Shown here: piece by piece, positions 33,766 to 41,415 of the stretch
Position numbering within the stretch: position 1 is the stretch's first letter
How the letters are laid out: every line of letters begins with the position of its first letter
Origin: an uncultured Oscillospiraceae bacterium
GTDB lineage: Bacteria > Bacillota > Clostridia > Oscillospirales > Oscillospiraceae
Assembly (NCBI GenBank): GCA_947589745.1
Contig: CANQCS010000015.1
Span: 1-45,309 of the forward strand
Length of the DNA stretch: 45,309 bases
Reading direction: 5' to 3'
Program-made: the position numbers and the translations under genes
Notes under the pieces: model-generated
The model's input: the letters and a program-made list of their open reading frames with translations, nothing else
Databases searched by the model: none
What the model was told of the DNA's origin: nothing

Positions 33766-33803
33766 AAAAAGTTGATGGATCGTTGAATTTTTTGTGCTAT
33801 ACT
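33766..33803 (+). promoter_or_regulatory. Putative promoter region of the two-component operon
   Basis: TATACT (33798-33803) is a good -10 box but no -35 box lies at 17 nt. AAAAAGTTGA at 33766-33775 recurs at 35701-35710 ahead of the ABC transporter, and GTGGAAAT lies upstream of both. An activator-dependent, self-regulated promoter is possible. Confidence 0.45.
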
Positions 33804-33825
33804 CTTTGACAAGGAGGTGTGCATT

Positions 33826-34500
33826 ATGCCGAATACCATCTTGATCGCCGACGACGAGGCGGACATCACCGCCATGCTGGAGGCGTTTTTCCGCGGCCGG
33901 GGATACAGGGTCCTCACCGCCTGCGACGGGGAATCCGCCCTGCGGCAGGCGGAGCGGGGGCCGGACCTGATCCTGCTGGATATCCAGATGCCGGGGCCCG
34001 ACGGCCTGGAGGTCTGCCGCCGCATCCGGGACCACCTGTCCTGCCCCATCCTCTTCCTCACCGCCCGGGTGGAGGACGCGGACAAGGTCCGGGGCTTCTC
34101 CGCCGGAGGGGACGACTACATCGTGAAGCCCTTCTCCCTGGCGGAGCTGGAGGCCAGGGTCCAGGCCCACCTCCGCCGGGAGGCCCGGCGGGGCGGCGGC
34201 GGGCGGGTGAAGTTCGCCGGGGACCTGACGGTGGACTACGCCCAGCGGTGCCTCTTCTGGAAGGACGAGCGGATCGCGCTGCCCAAAAAGGAGTTCGAGA
34301 TTGTGGAGCTGCTGAGCCAAAGCCCCGGCCAGGTCTTTGACCGGGAGCGCATCTATGAGCGGGTGTGGGGCTGGGACGGCGAGGGCGACAGCGCCGTGGT
34401 GGCGGAGCACATCCGCCGGATCCGGGCCAAGCTGGCGGCCTTCACCGACCGCGCCTACATCGGGACGGTCTGGGGGTGCGGGTACAAATGGGAGCGCTGA
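33826..34500 (+). CDS. OmpR/PhoB-family response regulator
   Basis: 224 residues. Receiver domain: acidic pair ADDEAD, phosphoacceptor Asp52 (LLDIQMPGPDG), Thr79 and Lys101 (IVKPF). The C-terminal winged helix has FEIVELLSQSPGQVFDRERIYERVWG and RAYIGTVWGCGYKW. AAGGAGG is 8 nt before ATG. It overlaps the histidine kinase gene by 13 nt, and the ABC exporter genes downstream suggest control of that exporter. Confidence 0.95.
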   Translation: MPNTILIADDEADITAMLEAFFRGRGYRVLTACDGESALRQAERGPDLILLDIQMPGPDGLEVCRRIRDHLSCPILFLTARVEDADKVRGFSAGGDDYIVKPFSLAELEARVQAHLRREARRGGGGRVKFAGDLTVDYAQRCLFWKDERIALPKKEFEIVELLSQSPGQVFDRERIYERVWGWDGEGDSAVVAEHIRRIRAKLAAFTDRAYIGTVWGCGYKWER

Positions 34501-35669
34501 GGAAGCTGGGGCGGGACCTCTCCCTCCGCAAGAGCCTGGTCCTCTATATCGCGGCCTTCACCGTCCTGGCCCTGGCGGGCATCGCCGCCACCGGCGGGCT
34601 CTGCGAGCAGGGGCGGGCCGCCATCCGCGGCCGCTATGCCGGCGACGGGGAGCGCTACTACCTGACCAGCGAGACGGGGGAGCGCCTGGGGGACGGCGTG
34701 ATCGTCGGCACGGCGGACCCCGCGGCGCTGATGACCCCGGCGGACCGGCGGGCCATGGCCGCGCTGGAGCTGCTGCCGGGGCTGCTGATGCCGGTGTGGT
34801 CCGGGGGCTGCCTGCTGGCGGCGGCGCTGCTGTTCTACCGCAACAAGCTGAGGCGGCCCCTGGCGGAGCTGCGCCTGGCGTCGGAGAAGATCAGCCGGAA
34901 CGAGCTGGACTTTTCCGTCCAGTACGACAGCGGGGACGAGCTGGGCGTCCTCTGCGCCGGGTTCGAGGCCATGCGGCAGGCCCTGGCGAAGAACAACCGC
35001 GACATGTGGCGGCAGATGGAGGAGCGCAAGCGGCTGAACGCCGCCTTCGCCCACGACCTGCGGACGCCCCTCACGGTGCTGAAGGGCCGCTGCGAGCTGC
35101 TCCTGATGAGCGATGACCCGGCGGTCCGCGCCACGGCGGAGACCATGTCCCGGCACATCCTCCGCCTGGAGCGGTACGCCGGGAGCATGAGCAGCCTGGG
35201 GCGGCTGGAGGACGCCGTGCCGGCCTGCCGGCCCACGCCCCTGTCCACCCTGCTGCCGGCCCTGGCGGAGAGCGGGAACGCCGTGTGCACAAGGACCGGA
35301 AAGGAGTTCTCCTTCCGGGACGACACCGCCTCCGTACGGCTGTCCCTGGACCCGGAGTTCGTGTCCCAGGCGTGTGAAAACCTGCTGTCCAACGCCGCCC
35401 GGTACGCCGGGGGGGCGGTGGGCCTCCGGGCCTGGGAGCGGGACGGCGGGCTGGCGCTGACGGTGACGGACGACGGGCCCGGCTTCTCCGGCCAGGGCCT
35501 CCGCTCCGCCGCCGAGCCCTACTTCACCGAGGCCGCGGACCGGGGCGAGCACTTCGGCCTGGGACTGTACATCTGCCGCCTACTGTGCGAACGCCACGGC
35601 GGGGCCCTGACCGTGGAGAACGGCGCCCGGGGGGCTAAGGTCACGGCGTATTTCAGAGCTTCCCCGTAA
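34488..35669 (+). CDS. Sensor histidine kinase
   Basis: 393 residues. Two membrane helices (about 15-36 and 94-117) flank a short external loop of about 57 residues, too small for a ligand-binding domain. This resembles intramembrane-sensing kinases paired with ABC exporters. HAMP follows (RRPLAELRLASEKISRNELDF). HisKA His189 lies in AFAHDLRTPLTVLKG. ATPase boxes: N (ACENLLSNAARYA), G1 (DDGPGF), G2 (GLGLYI). The ATG lies inside the response regulator gene. Confidence 0.94.
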   Translation: MGALRKLGRDLSLRKSLVLYIAAFTVLALAGIAATGGLCEQGRAAIRGRYAGDGERYYLTSETGERLGDGVIVGTADPAALMTPADRRAMAALELLPGLLMPVWSGGCLLAAALLFYRNKLRRPLAELRLASEKISRNELDFSVQYDSGDELGVLCAGFEAMRQALAKNNRDMWRQMEERKRLNAAFAHDLRTPLTVLKGRCELLLMSDDPAVRATAETMSRHILRLERYAGSMSSLGRLEDAVPACRPTPLSTLLPALAESGNAVCTRTGKEFSFRDDTASVRLSLDPEFVSQACENLLSNAARYAGGAVGLRAWERDGGLALTVTDDGPGFSGQGLRSAAEPYFTEAADRGEHFGLGLYICRLLCERHGGALTVENGARGAKVTAYFRASP

Positions 35670-35724
35670 AAAAATTTTCCTCCTGGTGGAAATGTAGAGA
35701 AAAAGTTGAGATCCTTCCTGTATG

Positions 35725-35756
35725 CTCCCCATTGTAAGCGATGGGGAGCGTTTTTC
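35725..35756 (+). terminator. Terminator or attenuator between kinase and ABC genes
   Basis: Stem GCTCCCCAT/ATGGGGAGC with an 8 nt loop, then GTTTTT. It lies 31 nt before the ATP-binding protein gene, so expression of the exporter could be uncoupled from the two-component genes. Confidence 0.82.
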
Positions 35757-35786
35757 GTTTTCCCGGAAAGGAAGGAACATCGACTG

Positions 35787-36662
35787 ATGGAACTGAAAAC
35801 TGTGGAGCTGACCAAGCGGTACGGCTCCAAGATCGCCGTGGACCACCTGAACATCACCCTCACCGGCGGGGTCTACGGCCTGCTGGGCGCCAACGGCGCG
35901 GGCAAGACCACCCTCATGCGCCTGCTCTGCGCCATCCAGACGCCCACCTCCGGCAAGATCCTGCTGGGCGGCAAGAACATCCTGGCCCTGGACCAGCGGT
36001 ACCGGAACGGGCTGGGCTACCTGCCCCAGCAGTTCGGGTGCTACCCGGACTTCACCGCCATGGACTTTATGCTCTTCATGGCGGCGGTGAAGGGGCTGGA
36101 GGACCGCCAAGCCGAGCGCCGCAGCCGGGAGCTGCTGGAGGCCGTGGGCCTGGAGCACGAGGCGTACCACAAGGTGCGGACCTACTCCGGCGGGATGCGC
36201 CAGCGGCTGGGCATCGCCCAGGCCATGCTGAACGACCCCCGCCTGCTGATCCTGGACGAGCCCACGGCGGGGCTGGACCCCAAGGAGCGTGTCCGGTTCC
36301 GGAACCTGATCAGCGACTTCGCCAGGGACCGGGTGGTGGTGCTCTCCACCCACATCGTCTCCGACGTGGCCTCCATCGCGGGGCACATCCTGCTGATGAA
36401 ATCCGGGCGGATCATCCTGGACGGCGCGCCCGGCCAGGTGGCCGCGGGGCTCCGGGGCAAGGTGTGGGAGTGCGTGGTGCCCACGGAGCGGGCGGAGCGG
36501 TACGCCGCCTCCCTGTCCGTCAGCAGCGTGCGGCACCTGGAGAACGGGCGCACGGTGCTGCGGTGCGTGTCGGACCGGGCCCCGGTGGCCTCCGCCTCGG
36601 CGGCGGAGCCGGACCTGGAGGACCTGTATCTCTATTACTTCCGGGAGGAGCGGCGGGCATGA
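35787..36662 (+). CDS. ABC transporter ATP-binding protein
   Basis: 291 residues. Walker A GANGAGKTT (Lys40), Q-loop LPQQFG, signature YSGGMRQRL, Walker B LLILDEPTAGLD, switch His in STHIVSD. Similar to the ATPases of antimicrobial-peptide or lantibiotic-type ABC-2 exporters. GGAAGGA is 10 nt before the chosen ATG. The upstream in-frame codons cross the terminator and are not coding. The stop overlaps the permease start (ATGA). Confidence 0.94.
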   Translation: MELKTVELTKRYGSKIAVDHLNITLTGGVYGLLGANGAGKTTLMRLLCAIQTPTSGKILLGGKNILALDQRYRNGLGYLPQQFGCYPDFTAMDFMLFMAAVKGLEDRQAERRSRELLEAVGLEHEAYHKVRTYSGGMRQRLGIAQAMLNDPRLLILDEPTAGLDPKERVRFRNLISDFARDRVVVLSTHIVSDVASIAGHILLMKSGRIILDGAPGQVAAGLRGKVWECVVPTERAERYAASLSVSSVRHLENGRTVLRCVSDRAPVASASAAEPDLEDLYLYYFREERRA

Positions 36663-37711
36663 GACGGATGATGGGCTTTGAGCTGAAGAAGATCTTTCTG
36701 AACCGGACGGCCCTGGCGGCCATCGCGGCGGTGCTGGTGCTGAACGCGCTGTATGTGTCCGCGTCCTACCGGAGCCAGTACGCCTACGACGGCCAGGGCC
36801 AGGAGGGCCACGGCGGGGAGGCGGTGGAGATCGACAGGGCCGTCGCGGCGCGGTACGCCGGTCCCCTCACCGACGAGGCGGTCCGGCAGATGCTGGCAGA
36901 CTTCCCCGTCCCGGACCTGCACGGCATGAACCCCAGATACTACTATATTAACGCCATCCAGTCCGCCGTCTACACCTACTTCGTGGGCATGGACGGCCAG
37001 TGGAACGGCCTCACGGTCCAAGAGGTCTTCGGCGGGGAGGAGATCGCGGTGGGCTACAACAAGGGCTGGCTCACCGTCAGCGGGGACCTGCAGAAGGGGT
37101 ATGTGATCCTCTCCCTGCTGATCCTGGTGCTGACCGCGCCGGTGTTCTCCCGGGAGTACGGCGGCATGGACAGCCTCATCCTGTCCTCCCGCTATGGGCC
37201 CGACCGGTGCGCCGCCGCCAAGTGCGCCTCCGCGCTGGCCTCCGCGGCGGCGCTGGCCCTCGCCTTCGGGCTGGGGACCTTCCTGGCGGGGCTGGTCCTC
37301 TACGGCAAAGAGGGACTTGCTTCCAGTATACGGTTCTCCCCGGTGGAATATGAGGGCCTGCTGCCCTATGACATCACCTGCGGCAAGCTGATCGGGCGGC
37401 AGGTCCTGCTGGGGCTGACCTCCGCCCTGGCGGTGGCGGGGGTGACGCTGCTGGCCTCCGCCCTCTGCCGGGGGCAGATGGCGGCGCTGGCCGCCGCGGC
37501 CGCGGTGCATCTCCTGCCCCTGGCCATACCGGTGCCGGAGACCAACCCGCTGTACCGTGTGGCCGTGCTGGCGCCGGTGATGCAGGCCCAGGGCATTGCG
37601 GTGCTGGCCGTAGGGCCGGGGTATTGGGTCCTGGCGGCGGCCGCCGCCGGGGCCCTGGCGGGGGGAGGCAGCTCCCTGGCGGCAAAAATTTTTGGAGGGC
37701 GGTCAGCTTGA
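36659..37711 (+). CDS. ABC-2-type permease
   Basis: 350 residues. MGFELKKIFLNRTALAAIAAVLVLNALYV is the classic first helix of ABC-2 permeases. A large external loop of about 130 residues follows, then five hydrophobic helices from about residue 140. FSREYGGMDSLILSSRYGP is the usual cytosolic coupling-type segment. The exported substrate is unknown; the partners are the ATPase upstream and, by context, the two-component system. The last codons and the stop lie inside a perfect 12 bp inverted repeat. Confidence 0.88.
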   Translation: MRRMMGFELKKIFLNRTALAAIAAVLVLNALYVSASYRSQYAYDGQGQEGHGGEAVEIDRAVAARYAGPLTDEAVRQMLADFPVPDLHGMNPRYYYINAIQSAVYTYFVGMDGQWNGLTVQEVFGGEEIAVGYNKGWLTVSGDLQKGYVILSLLILVLTAPVFSREYGGMDSLILSSRYGPDRCAAAKCASALASAAALALAFGLGTFLAGLVLYGKEGLASSIRFSPVEYEGLLPYDITCGKLIGRQVLLGLTSALAVAGVTLLASALCRGQMAALAAAAAVHLLPLAIPVPETNPLYRVAVLAPVMQAQGIAVLAVGPGYWVLAAAAAGALAGGGSSLAAKIFGGRSA

Positions 37712-37720
37712 CCGCCCTCC
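37694..37720. other. Inverted repeat overlapping the permease stop codon
   Basis: GGAGGGCGGTCA/TGACCGCCCTCC with a 3 nt loop. The TGA stop lies in the second arm. There is no T tract after it on the plus strand, so termination is uncertain. Confidence 0.6.
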
Positions 37721-37734
37721 GCCGGTGGGGGTCT

Positions 37735-38360
37735 GGGGGCGCAGCCCCCCAGTGCAAACAAGTAGGGGCCTCCGGCCCCTACCACCTCTTTATCTTGTCG
37801 CAGCTTCGCCGCGCACCCTGGGTTACTTTTTGTGCAAACAAAAAGTAACCAAAAAATTGCCAGCCCTACGGGCTGGACCCCCTGTTAATTTTATTAAGAG
37901 AAAATGGTTCGTATGAAGTACCCAGAGAAGGCTTTCATCGGGGGTGCCCTCTGTTTTTCCGTAGTCCGACTGCTGGTTGCTCCGTTCCACTACGCAATTG
38001 ATGGATTTCCGTATACGGTTTGGGACTGACTGCGTACTGCTCCGTTCCACTACGCACAGGACAGATTTCCGTATACGGCCCGTTAAGAAACATTCATCAA
38101 TTGCGTAGTGGAACGGAGCAACCCGCACCATCGACAACGGAAAAACAAAACCGCAGTACCGATGAATGCTTTCTCTGTGTACTTCCTATGGAAACCTGCC
38201 TTTAACGTCCCTCCAAACGGCAGGGATTCTTAAGGGGGCGCGAGCCCCCTTAAGCGCACTTTTGGTGACTTTTCCTGCGAGGGAAAAGTCACCGGGGGAT
38301 GGCAGGCACCCCAGGGTGCCTACTAGCCCGGTGGGGGGCGGAGCCCCCCCACACCCCCGC
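37735..38360. repeat. Repeat A, locus 4 (most complete, two facing arms)
   Basis: GC-rich hairpin GTAGGGGCC/GGCCCCTAC at 37762-37782; hairpin GGTTAC...GTAACC at 37821-37850; hairpin CCAGCCC/GGGCTGG near 37859-37875; outer word GGCTTTCATCGGGGGTGCC near 37930; core words at 37975-38000, 38037-38060 (forward) and 38098-38122 (reverse); mirrored outer word CCGATGAATGCTTTC near 38158; hairpin TTAAGGGGGC/GCCCCCTTAA near 38229-38255; hairpin GGTGAC...GTCACC at 38264-38293; final GC-rich hairpin near 38331-38349. Bases 37914-38187 form one imperfect inverted repeat of about 270 bp. No gene is seen in 37712-38383. Confidence 0.87.
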
Positions 38361-38383
38361 GCAGCGGCGGCTCAACGCCGCCG

Positions 38384-39232
38384 CTAAAATTTTTTCAGCC
38401 GCTTTACCAGTGCTTCGCCGGTCCAGCTCTCACTGACGTTGTACCGTCCCATCATCCGCAGGCACATCGGTTTTCCGGTTTGCAGGCGGTTGCTGTGCTC
38501 TTCAATCGTGAAGGTGATCCGAATACCTTCCTCTGCCAGGACCTGGTCCGCCTCTTTATTGTAATAGCCAAAGGGATAGGCCAGGGCCGTCAGCGGCGTG
38601 GCCACACGTCCCTCCCGGCGCTCCCGGAAGAGCCGTGCGTCCTCCCGCAGCGCCGCCCGGTAGGCCTCGTCCGTCTCCCCCTCCAGAGGCAGGACGCCGT
38701 CCCGGCCGCTGTAGCCGTAGGAGGCCAGCTGGTGCAGATCGTAGGTGTGACTCTGGAGGTCCAGGACGCCCTTGGCCACCCACTCCGCCGCCTCCTCGTA
38801 GGAGAACCGGGGCGACGTAAAAGGCTCACCCGAGTGGACGTAGGTGTTCTCCCCCTCGTTGATGCCGATAACAAACACTGTGGCGCAGAAGCCCATCTCC
38901 TCCAGGATCGGCGCGGCGACCTTCAGGTTGCTGGTGTAGCCGTCGTCCATGGTGATCAGGACCGGCTTGTCCGGCAGGGGCGTCCCGTCGTCCACATAGT
39001 TCAAAATCTGTTGGAGAGTCACCGCCGTATAGCCCGCACTCCGCAGCGCGGCCATCTGCTCCCGGAACCGGTCCGCGGACACCACCGTCTCCTCGGAGGC
39101 CGCCGCGGCAAAGTGGTGGTACATCAGTACCGGCAGAGCTTTGCCGCTCCGCCGTACCGCCGCCGCGGTGCCGGACACCGCGGCCAAAAGCAGCAGTACG
39201 GCGCACAGCAGGCAGATGTTTCGTTTCTTCAT
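38384..39232 (-). CDS. Exported polysaccharide deacetylase family protein
   Basis: 282 residues with an N-terminal signal/anchor helix (NICLLCAVLLLLAAVSGTAAAV). NodB-type carbohydrate esterase 4 domain: LMYHHF, motif 1 LITMDDGYTSN (the TFDDG equivalent with catalytic Asp), motif 2 LQSHTYDLHQL (HxxxH zinc site), and LAYPFGYYN as motif 3. It probably deacetylates peptidoglycan or another surface glycan. ATG 39232 is chosen because the transcription start predicted from the promoter lies after the earlier in-frame ATG at 39280, and this start gives a clean signal peptide; GGAGG lies 12 nt upstream. Confidence 0.9.
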   Translation of the reverse strand: MKKRNICLLCAVLLLLAAVSGTAAAVRRSGKALPVLMYHHFAAAASEETVVSADRFREQMAALRSAGYTAVTLQQILNYVDDGTPLPDKPVLITMDDGYTSNLKVAAPILEEMGFCATVFVIGINEGENTYVHSGEPFTSPRFSYEEAAEWVAKGVLDLQSHTYDLHQLASYGYSGRDGVLPLEGETDEAYRAALREDARLFRERREGRVATPLTALAYPFGYYNKEADQVLAEEGIRITFTIEEHSNRLQTGKPMCLRMMGRYNVSESWTGEALVKRLKKF

Positions 39233-39280
39233 ACGCGCATGGCACCTCCCCGGGAAACAGACGCGGGCTTCCTTTTCCAT

Positions 39281-39309
39281 AGTGTATCATATTGTTCTAC
39301 AATTGTCAA
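39281..39309 (-). promoter_or_regulatory. Promoter with operator-like block for the deacetylase gene
   Basis: Minus strand TTGACA (39304-39309), 17 nt, TACACT (39281-39286). Plus-strand bases 39291-39309 read ATTGTTCTACAATTGTCAA, one base different from 9330-9348. A second related half-site, TTTGACAATTGTAAAAC at 39320-39336, faces it. Each contains ACAATTGT, resembling TACAnnTGTA-type operators of BlaI/MecI/CopY-like repressors (inference). Confidence 0.78.
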
Positions 39310-39349
39310 TCTATTTTTGTTTGACAATTGTAAAACTATATCACTGCAA

Positions 39350-39397
39350 AGCTCCCGCGCCGGTCTCCATCAATAGTATGGCCGGAACGCGGGAGCT
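39350..39397 (-). terminator. Stem-loop after the HIT gene
   Basis: Minus strand AGCTCCCGCG pairs with CGCGGGAGCT across a loop with a smaller inner GGCC-type pairing; TTTG follows. Likely terminator for the HIT/DUF4250 transcripts. Confidence 0.55.
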
Positions 39398-39428
39398 CCA
39401 TTCCGCGGCGCTGCGAAAATGACTTGTA

Positions 39429-39788
39429 TCAGCCCGGAGGCCAGGTCATGTCCCTGCCGGACAGCACATGGAAGTGCAGGTGGGGCACAGACTGGCCCGC
39501 CTGGGGCCCGCAGTTGGACACCACCCGGAAGTCGGTGATGCCCATTTCCTTCGTCACCTTGGCGATGACCTCGAAGATGTGGGCCACCATGGCGGAGTTG
39601 TCCGGGGTCACCGCGGCGCAGGAGGGGATGTGGGCCTTGGGGATCACCAGGAAGTGGACGGGAGCCTGGGGGTCGATGTCCTTGAAGGCGTAGCAGAGGT
39701 CGTCCTCATACACCTTGGCGGACGGGATCTCCCCCTTGATGATCTTGCAGAACAGGCAGTCGGCGTCATAGTTTAATACGTCGGACAT
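39429..39788 (-). CDS. HIT-family nucleotide hydrolase/transferase
   Basis: 119 residues. CLFCKIIKGEIPSAKVYEDD opening, then the histidine triad PHLHFHVLSGR. It cleaves nucleoside phosphoramidates or dinucleotide polyphosphates in relatives (HinT type). AGGAGG is 9 nt before ATG 39788; upstream codons in frame are not conserved. Confidence 0.95.
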   Translation of the reverse strand: MSDVLNYDADCLFCKIIKGEIPSAKVYEDDLCYAFKDIDPQAPVHFLVIPKAHIPSCAAVTPDNSAMVAHIFEVIAKVTKEMGITDFRVVSNCGPQAGQSVPHLHFHVLSGRDMTWPPG

Positions 39789-39842
39789 GGGGTAAAACCT
39801 CCTTTTGTGATATGATCTCCGCAACAGGCGGACAGCGCCGCC

Positions 39843-40025
39843 CTACGGGGTCTCGATGAATTGGTTTCGCTTCGGGTCATAGTGACGGCCCAGGGTGGAG
39901 AGGATCTCCATGATCTCCCACTGGTCCGCGTCCAGGTCGCCGCAGAACTCCGCCAGACTGTCATACTCGTCCCGGAGCTTGGTATTGACAAAACTCAGCA
40001 GAATAAACGGGTCTTTCGGGATCAT
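39843..40025 (-). CDS. DUF4250 domain protein
   Basis: A 60-residue protein that matches the DUF4250 pattern: MIPKDPFILLSFVNTKLRDEY, then LAEFCGDLDADQWEIMEIL and HYDPKRNQFI. This is a small helical family of Clostridia with unknown function. AAGGAGGGGCT precedes the ATG, directly after the repeat B hairpin. Confidence 0.9.
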   Translation of the reverse strand: MIPKDPFILLSFVNTKLRDEYDSLAEFCGDLDADQWEIMEILSTLGRHYDPKRNQFIETP

Positions 40026-40033
40026 AGCCCCTC

Positions 40034-40140
40034 CTTCATACTTTTTCTTGAAAGAAAAAGTATCAAAAAGAACTTTATCCTCGCTTCCAAAGCGCTGCGA
40101 TACCTGCGTTTCCGCACGGTAACGATAGATGGTTCTAATG
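40034..40140 (-). repeat. Repeat B, copy 5
   Basis: Full copy on the minus strand: AACCATCTATCGTTACCGTG, ATCGCAGCGCTTTGGAAGCG, AAAGTTCTTTTTGATAC, hairpin CTTTTTCTTTCAAGAAAAAG with ATAC/GTAT extension. It ends next to the ribosome binding site of the DUF4250 gene. Nothing else is seen in 40026-40171. Confidence 0.85.
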
Positions 40141-40171
40141 GACGGATCGGATCAGGCGGAACCCGGGCGGC

Positions 40172-40723
40172 CTATTCCTGTCCGGGCTCTGGCGGGGGCT
40201 CCAGCCCCAGCACGTCGTAATACTCCCCGGAGAACCGGAGGACCGACGGGTCAAAGGCGGCCTGGAGGGCCTTCACCTTCTCAAAGGGGTCCTCCGGGGC
40301 CAGGCCGAACGCCGCCGCGACGGCGGACAGGGCTGCGTCCTTTTTGGCAAAGAACGCCTCGCACCCCGGCCAGGACGCCGCCGCGTCCTCCCGCAACAGG
40401 TCGCGGAACCGCTCCCCGGTCATCCACCAGATCTGGGAGATGGGGTTGGCGTCCCGGCAGTACAGCACGAAAGACAGGAACTGACGCAGGTCCTCCCCCA
40501 CCGGCAGCACGAAAGTCCCGATCTCCCCCATGCTGGGGTCCACGCAGTACACTCGCTCGTCCCCTGGCAGGAGGACGAAGTGGACCCCGTCGCAGCCGAT
40601 AGCGCCCACCGGCTCTGCCCCCACCGGGGTGCAGAAGTACGGCATCAGTTCCCCCTGCTCCAGCCCCAGGGCAGAGAATTCGATAGGCAGGGCCCGCAGG
40701 CAGGCCAGATCGTCTCTTGTCAT
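40172..40723 (-). CDS. Uncharacterised protein
   Basis: 183 residues, soluble and acidic, not recognised. The N-terminal half is beta-rich (VGAIGCDGVHFVLLPGDERVYCVDPSMGEIGTFVLPVG). The middle has SFVLYCRDANPISQIWWM. The C-terminal half is helical with a DPFEKVKALQAAFDPSVL segment and a proline-rich end. The fold could resemble SMI1/KNR4-type or other cargo-like proteins but that is a guess. The start overlaps the methyltransferase stop (ATGA), so it is co-translated with it. Confidence 0.8.
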   Translation of the reverse strand: MTRDDLACLRALPIEFSALGLEQGELMPYFCTPVGAEPVGAIGCDGVHFVLLPGDERVYCVDPSMGEIGTFVLPVGEDLRQFLSFVLYCRDANPISQIWWMTGERFRDLLREDAAASWPGCEAFFAKKDAALSAVAAAFGLAPEDPFEKVKALQAAFDPSVLRFSGEYYDVLGLEPPPEPGQE

Positions 40724-41415
40724 CGGCGCTCCTTTCTTGCAGGCCGTACCACCGCGTACATCATCTCCAGGAAGTCCGGTTCCACCGCCGTGAGGCCGTG
40801 GTCCAATACCTCCAAACTACTGTCCGCCAGTTCCCGGAGGAACGTGGGAAAATCCACCATCCGGCAGGAGGTCCCCGCCAGAAGCAAGGTCTGTCCCGTC
40901 TCCTGGTGGCGGCGCTCCTGGAGCGTGAAGGCCGTACCGGGGTCCGAGCGCCGGTCCGTCTCGCCGTCCCCCATGGTGCAGATGAGCCCCGCGCCGTTCT
41001 CCGTCAGATGGTCCCGGAAGAAGCGGTAGAACCCGGCCCGGTCTGCGTCCTCCACCAGCATGTGGAGGACCGCCACGGCGTAGATAAAGTCGTACCGCTC
41101 CGCCGTCCCCTCCCCCAGGCAGTCCAGCACCCGGAATCGCTCCGCCCACTGGGGGTACTTCCTCCGGCAGTAGGCCACCGCCTCGGGGGACACGTCGGTA
41201 GCGGTCAGGTCCCACCCCGCCGCCAGCAGGGCCGCCGCGTCCCGGCCCTCGCCGCAGCCGATCTCCAGCAGCCTCGCGTCCCGGCCGGCTCCCAGCTGCG
41301 CCAGGCTCTCCCCCACGATGGCGGAGGGCCGGTCCGAGGACCACTGGAGGGCCGCGGCGTGGACCTGCCGGTAGCGGTCGTCATAGGCGTGGTAGTAGCG
41401 CCGCCCGCCGCTCAC
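40720..41415 (-). CDS. Class I SAM-dependent methyltransferase
   Basis: 231 residues. Motif I LLEIGCGEGRDAAALLAAG, acidic loop TATDVSPEAVAYC, motif IV-like YDFIYAVAVLHML. This is the Tellurite-resistance/UbiE-like small-molecule methyltransferase type. The substrate is unknown. The GTG start overlaps the cupin stop (GTGA). Confidence 0.9.
   Translation of the reverse strand: MSGGRRYYHAYDDRYRQVHAAALQWSSDRPSAIVGESLAQLGAGRDARLLEIGCGEGRDAAALLAAGWDLTATDVSPEAVAYCRRKYPQWAERFRVLDCLGEGTAERYDFIYAVAVLHMLVEDADRAGFYRFFRDHLTENGAGLICTMGDGETDRRSDPGTAFTLQERRHQETGQTLLLAGTSCRMVDFPTFLRELADSSLEVLDHGLTAVEPDFLEMMYAVVRPARKERR

Noticed and set aside
35741-36658. Upstream extension of the permease frame across the ATP-binding protein gene
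   Set aside because: The frame is the +1 shadow of the ATPase gene; ABC-2 permease similarity begins exactly at the overlapping ATG at 36659.
37975-38122. Possible CRISPR array from repeated core words
   Set aside because: The words alternate in orientation, spacing is irregular, and the intervening sequence is itself repeated between loci. No cas genes are present.
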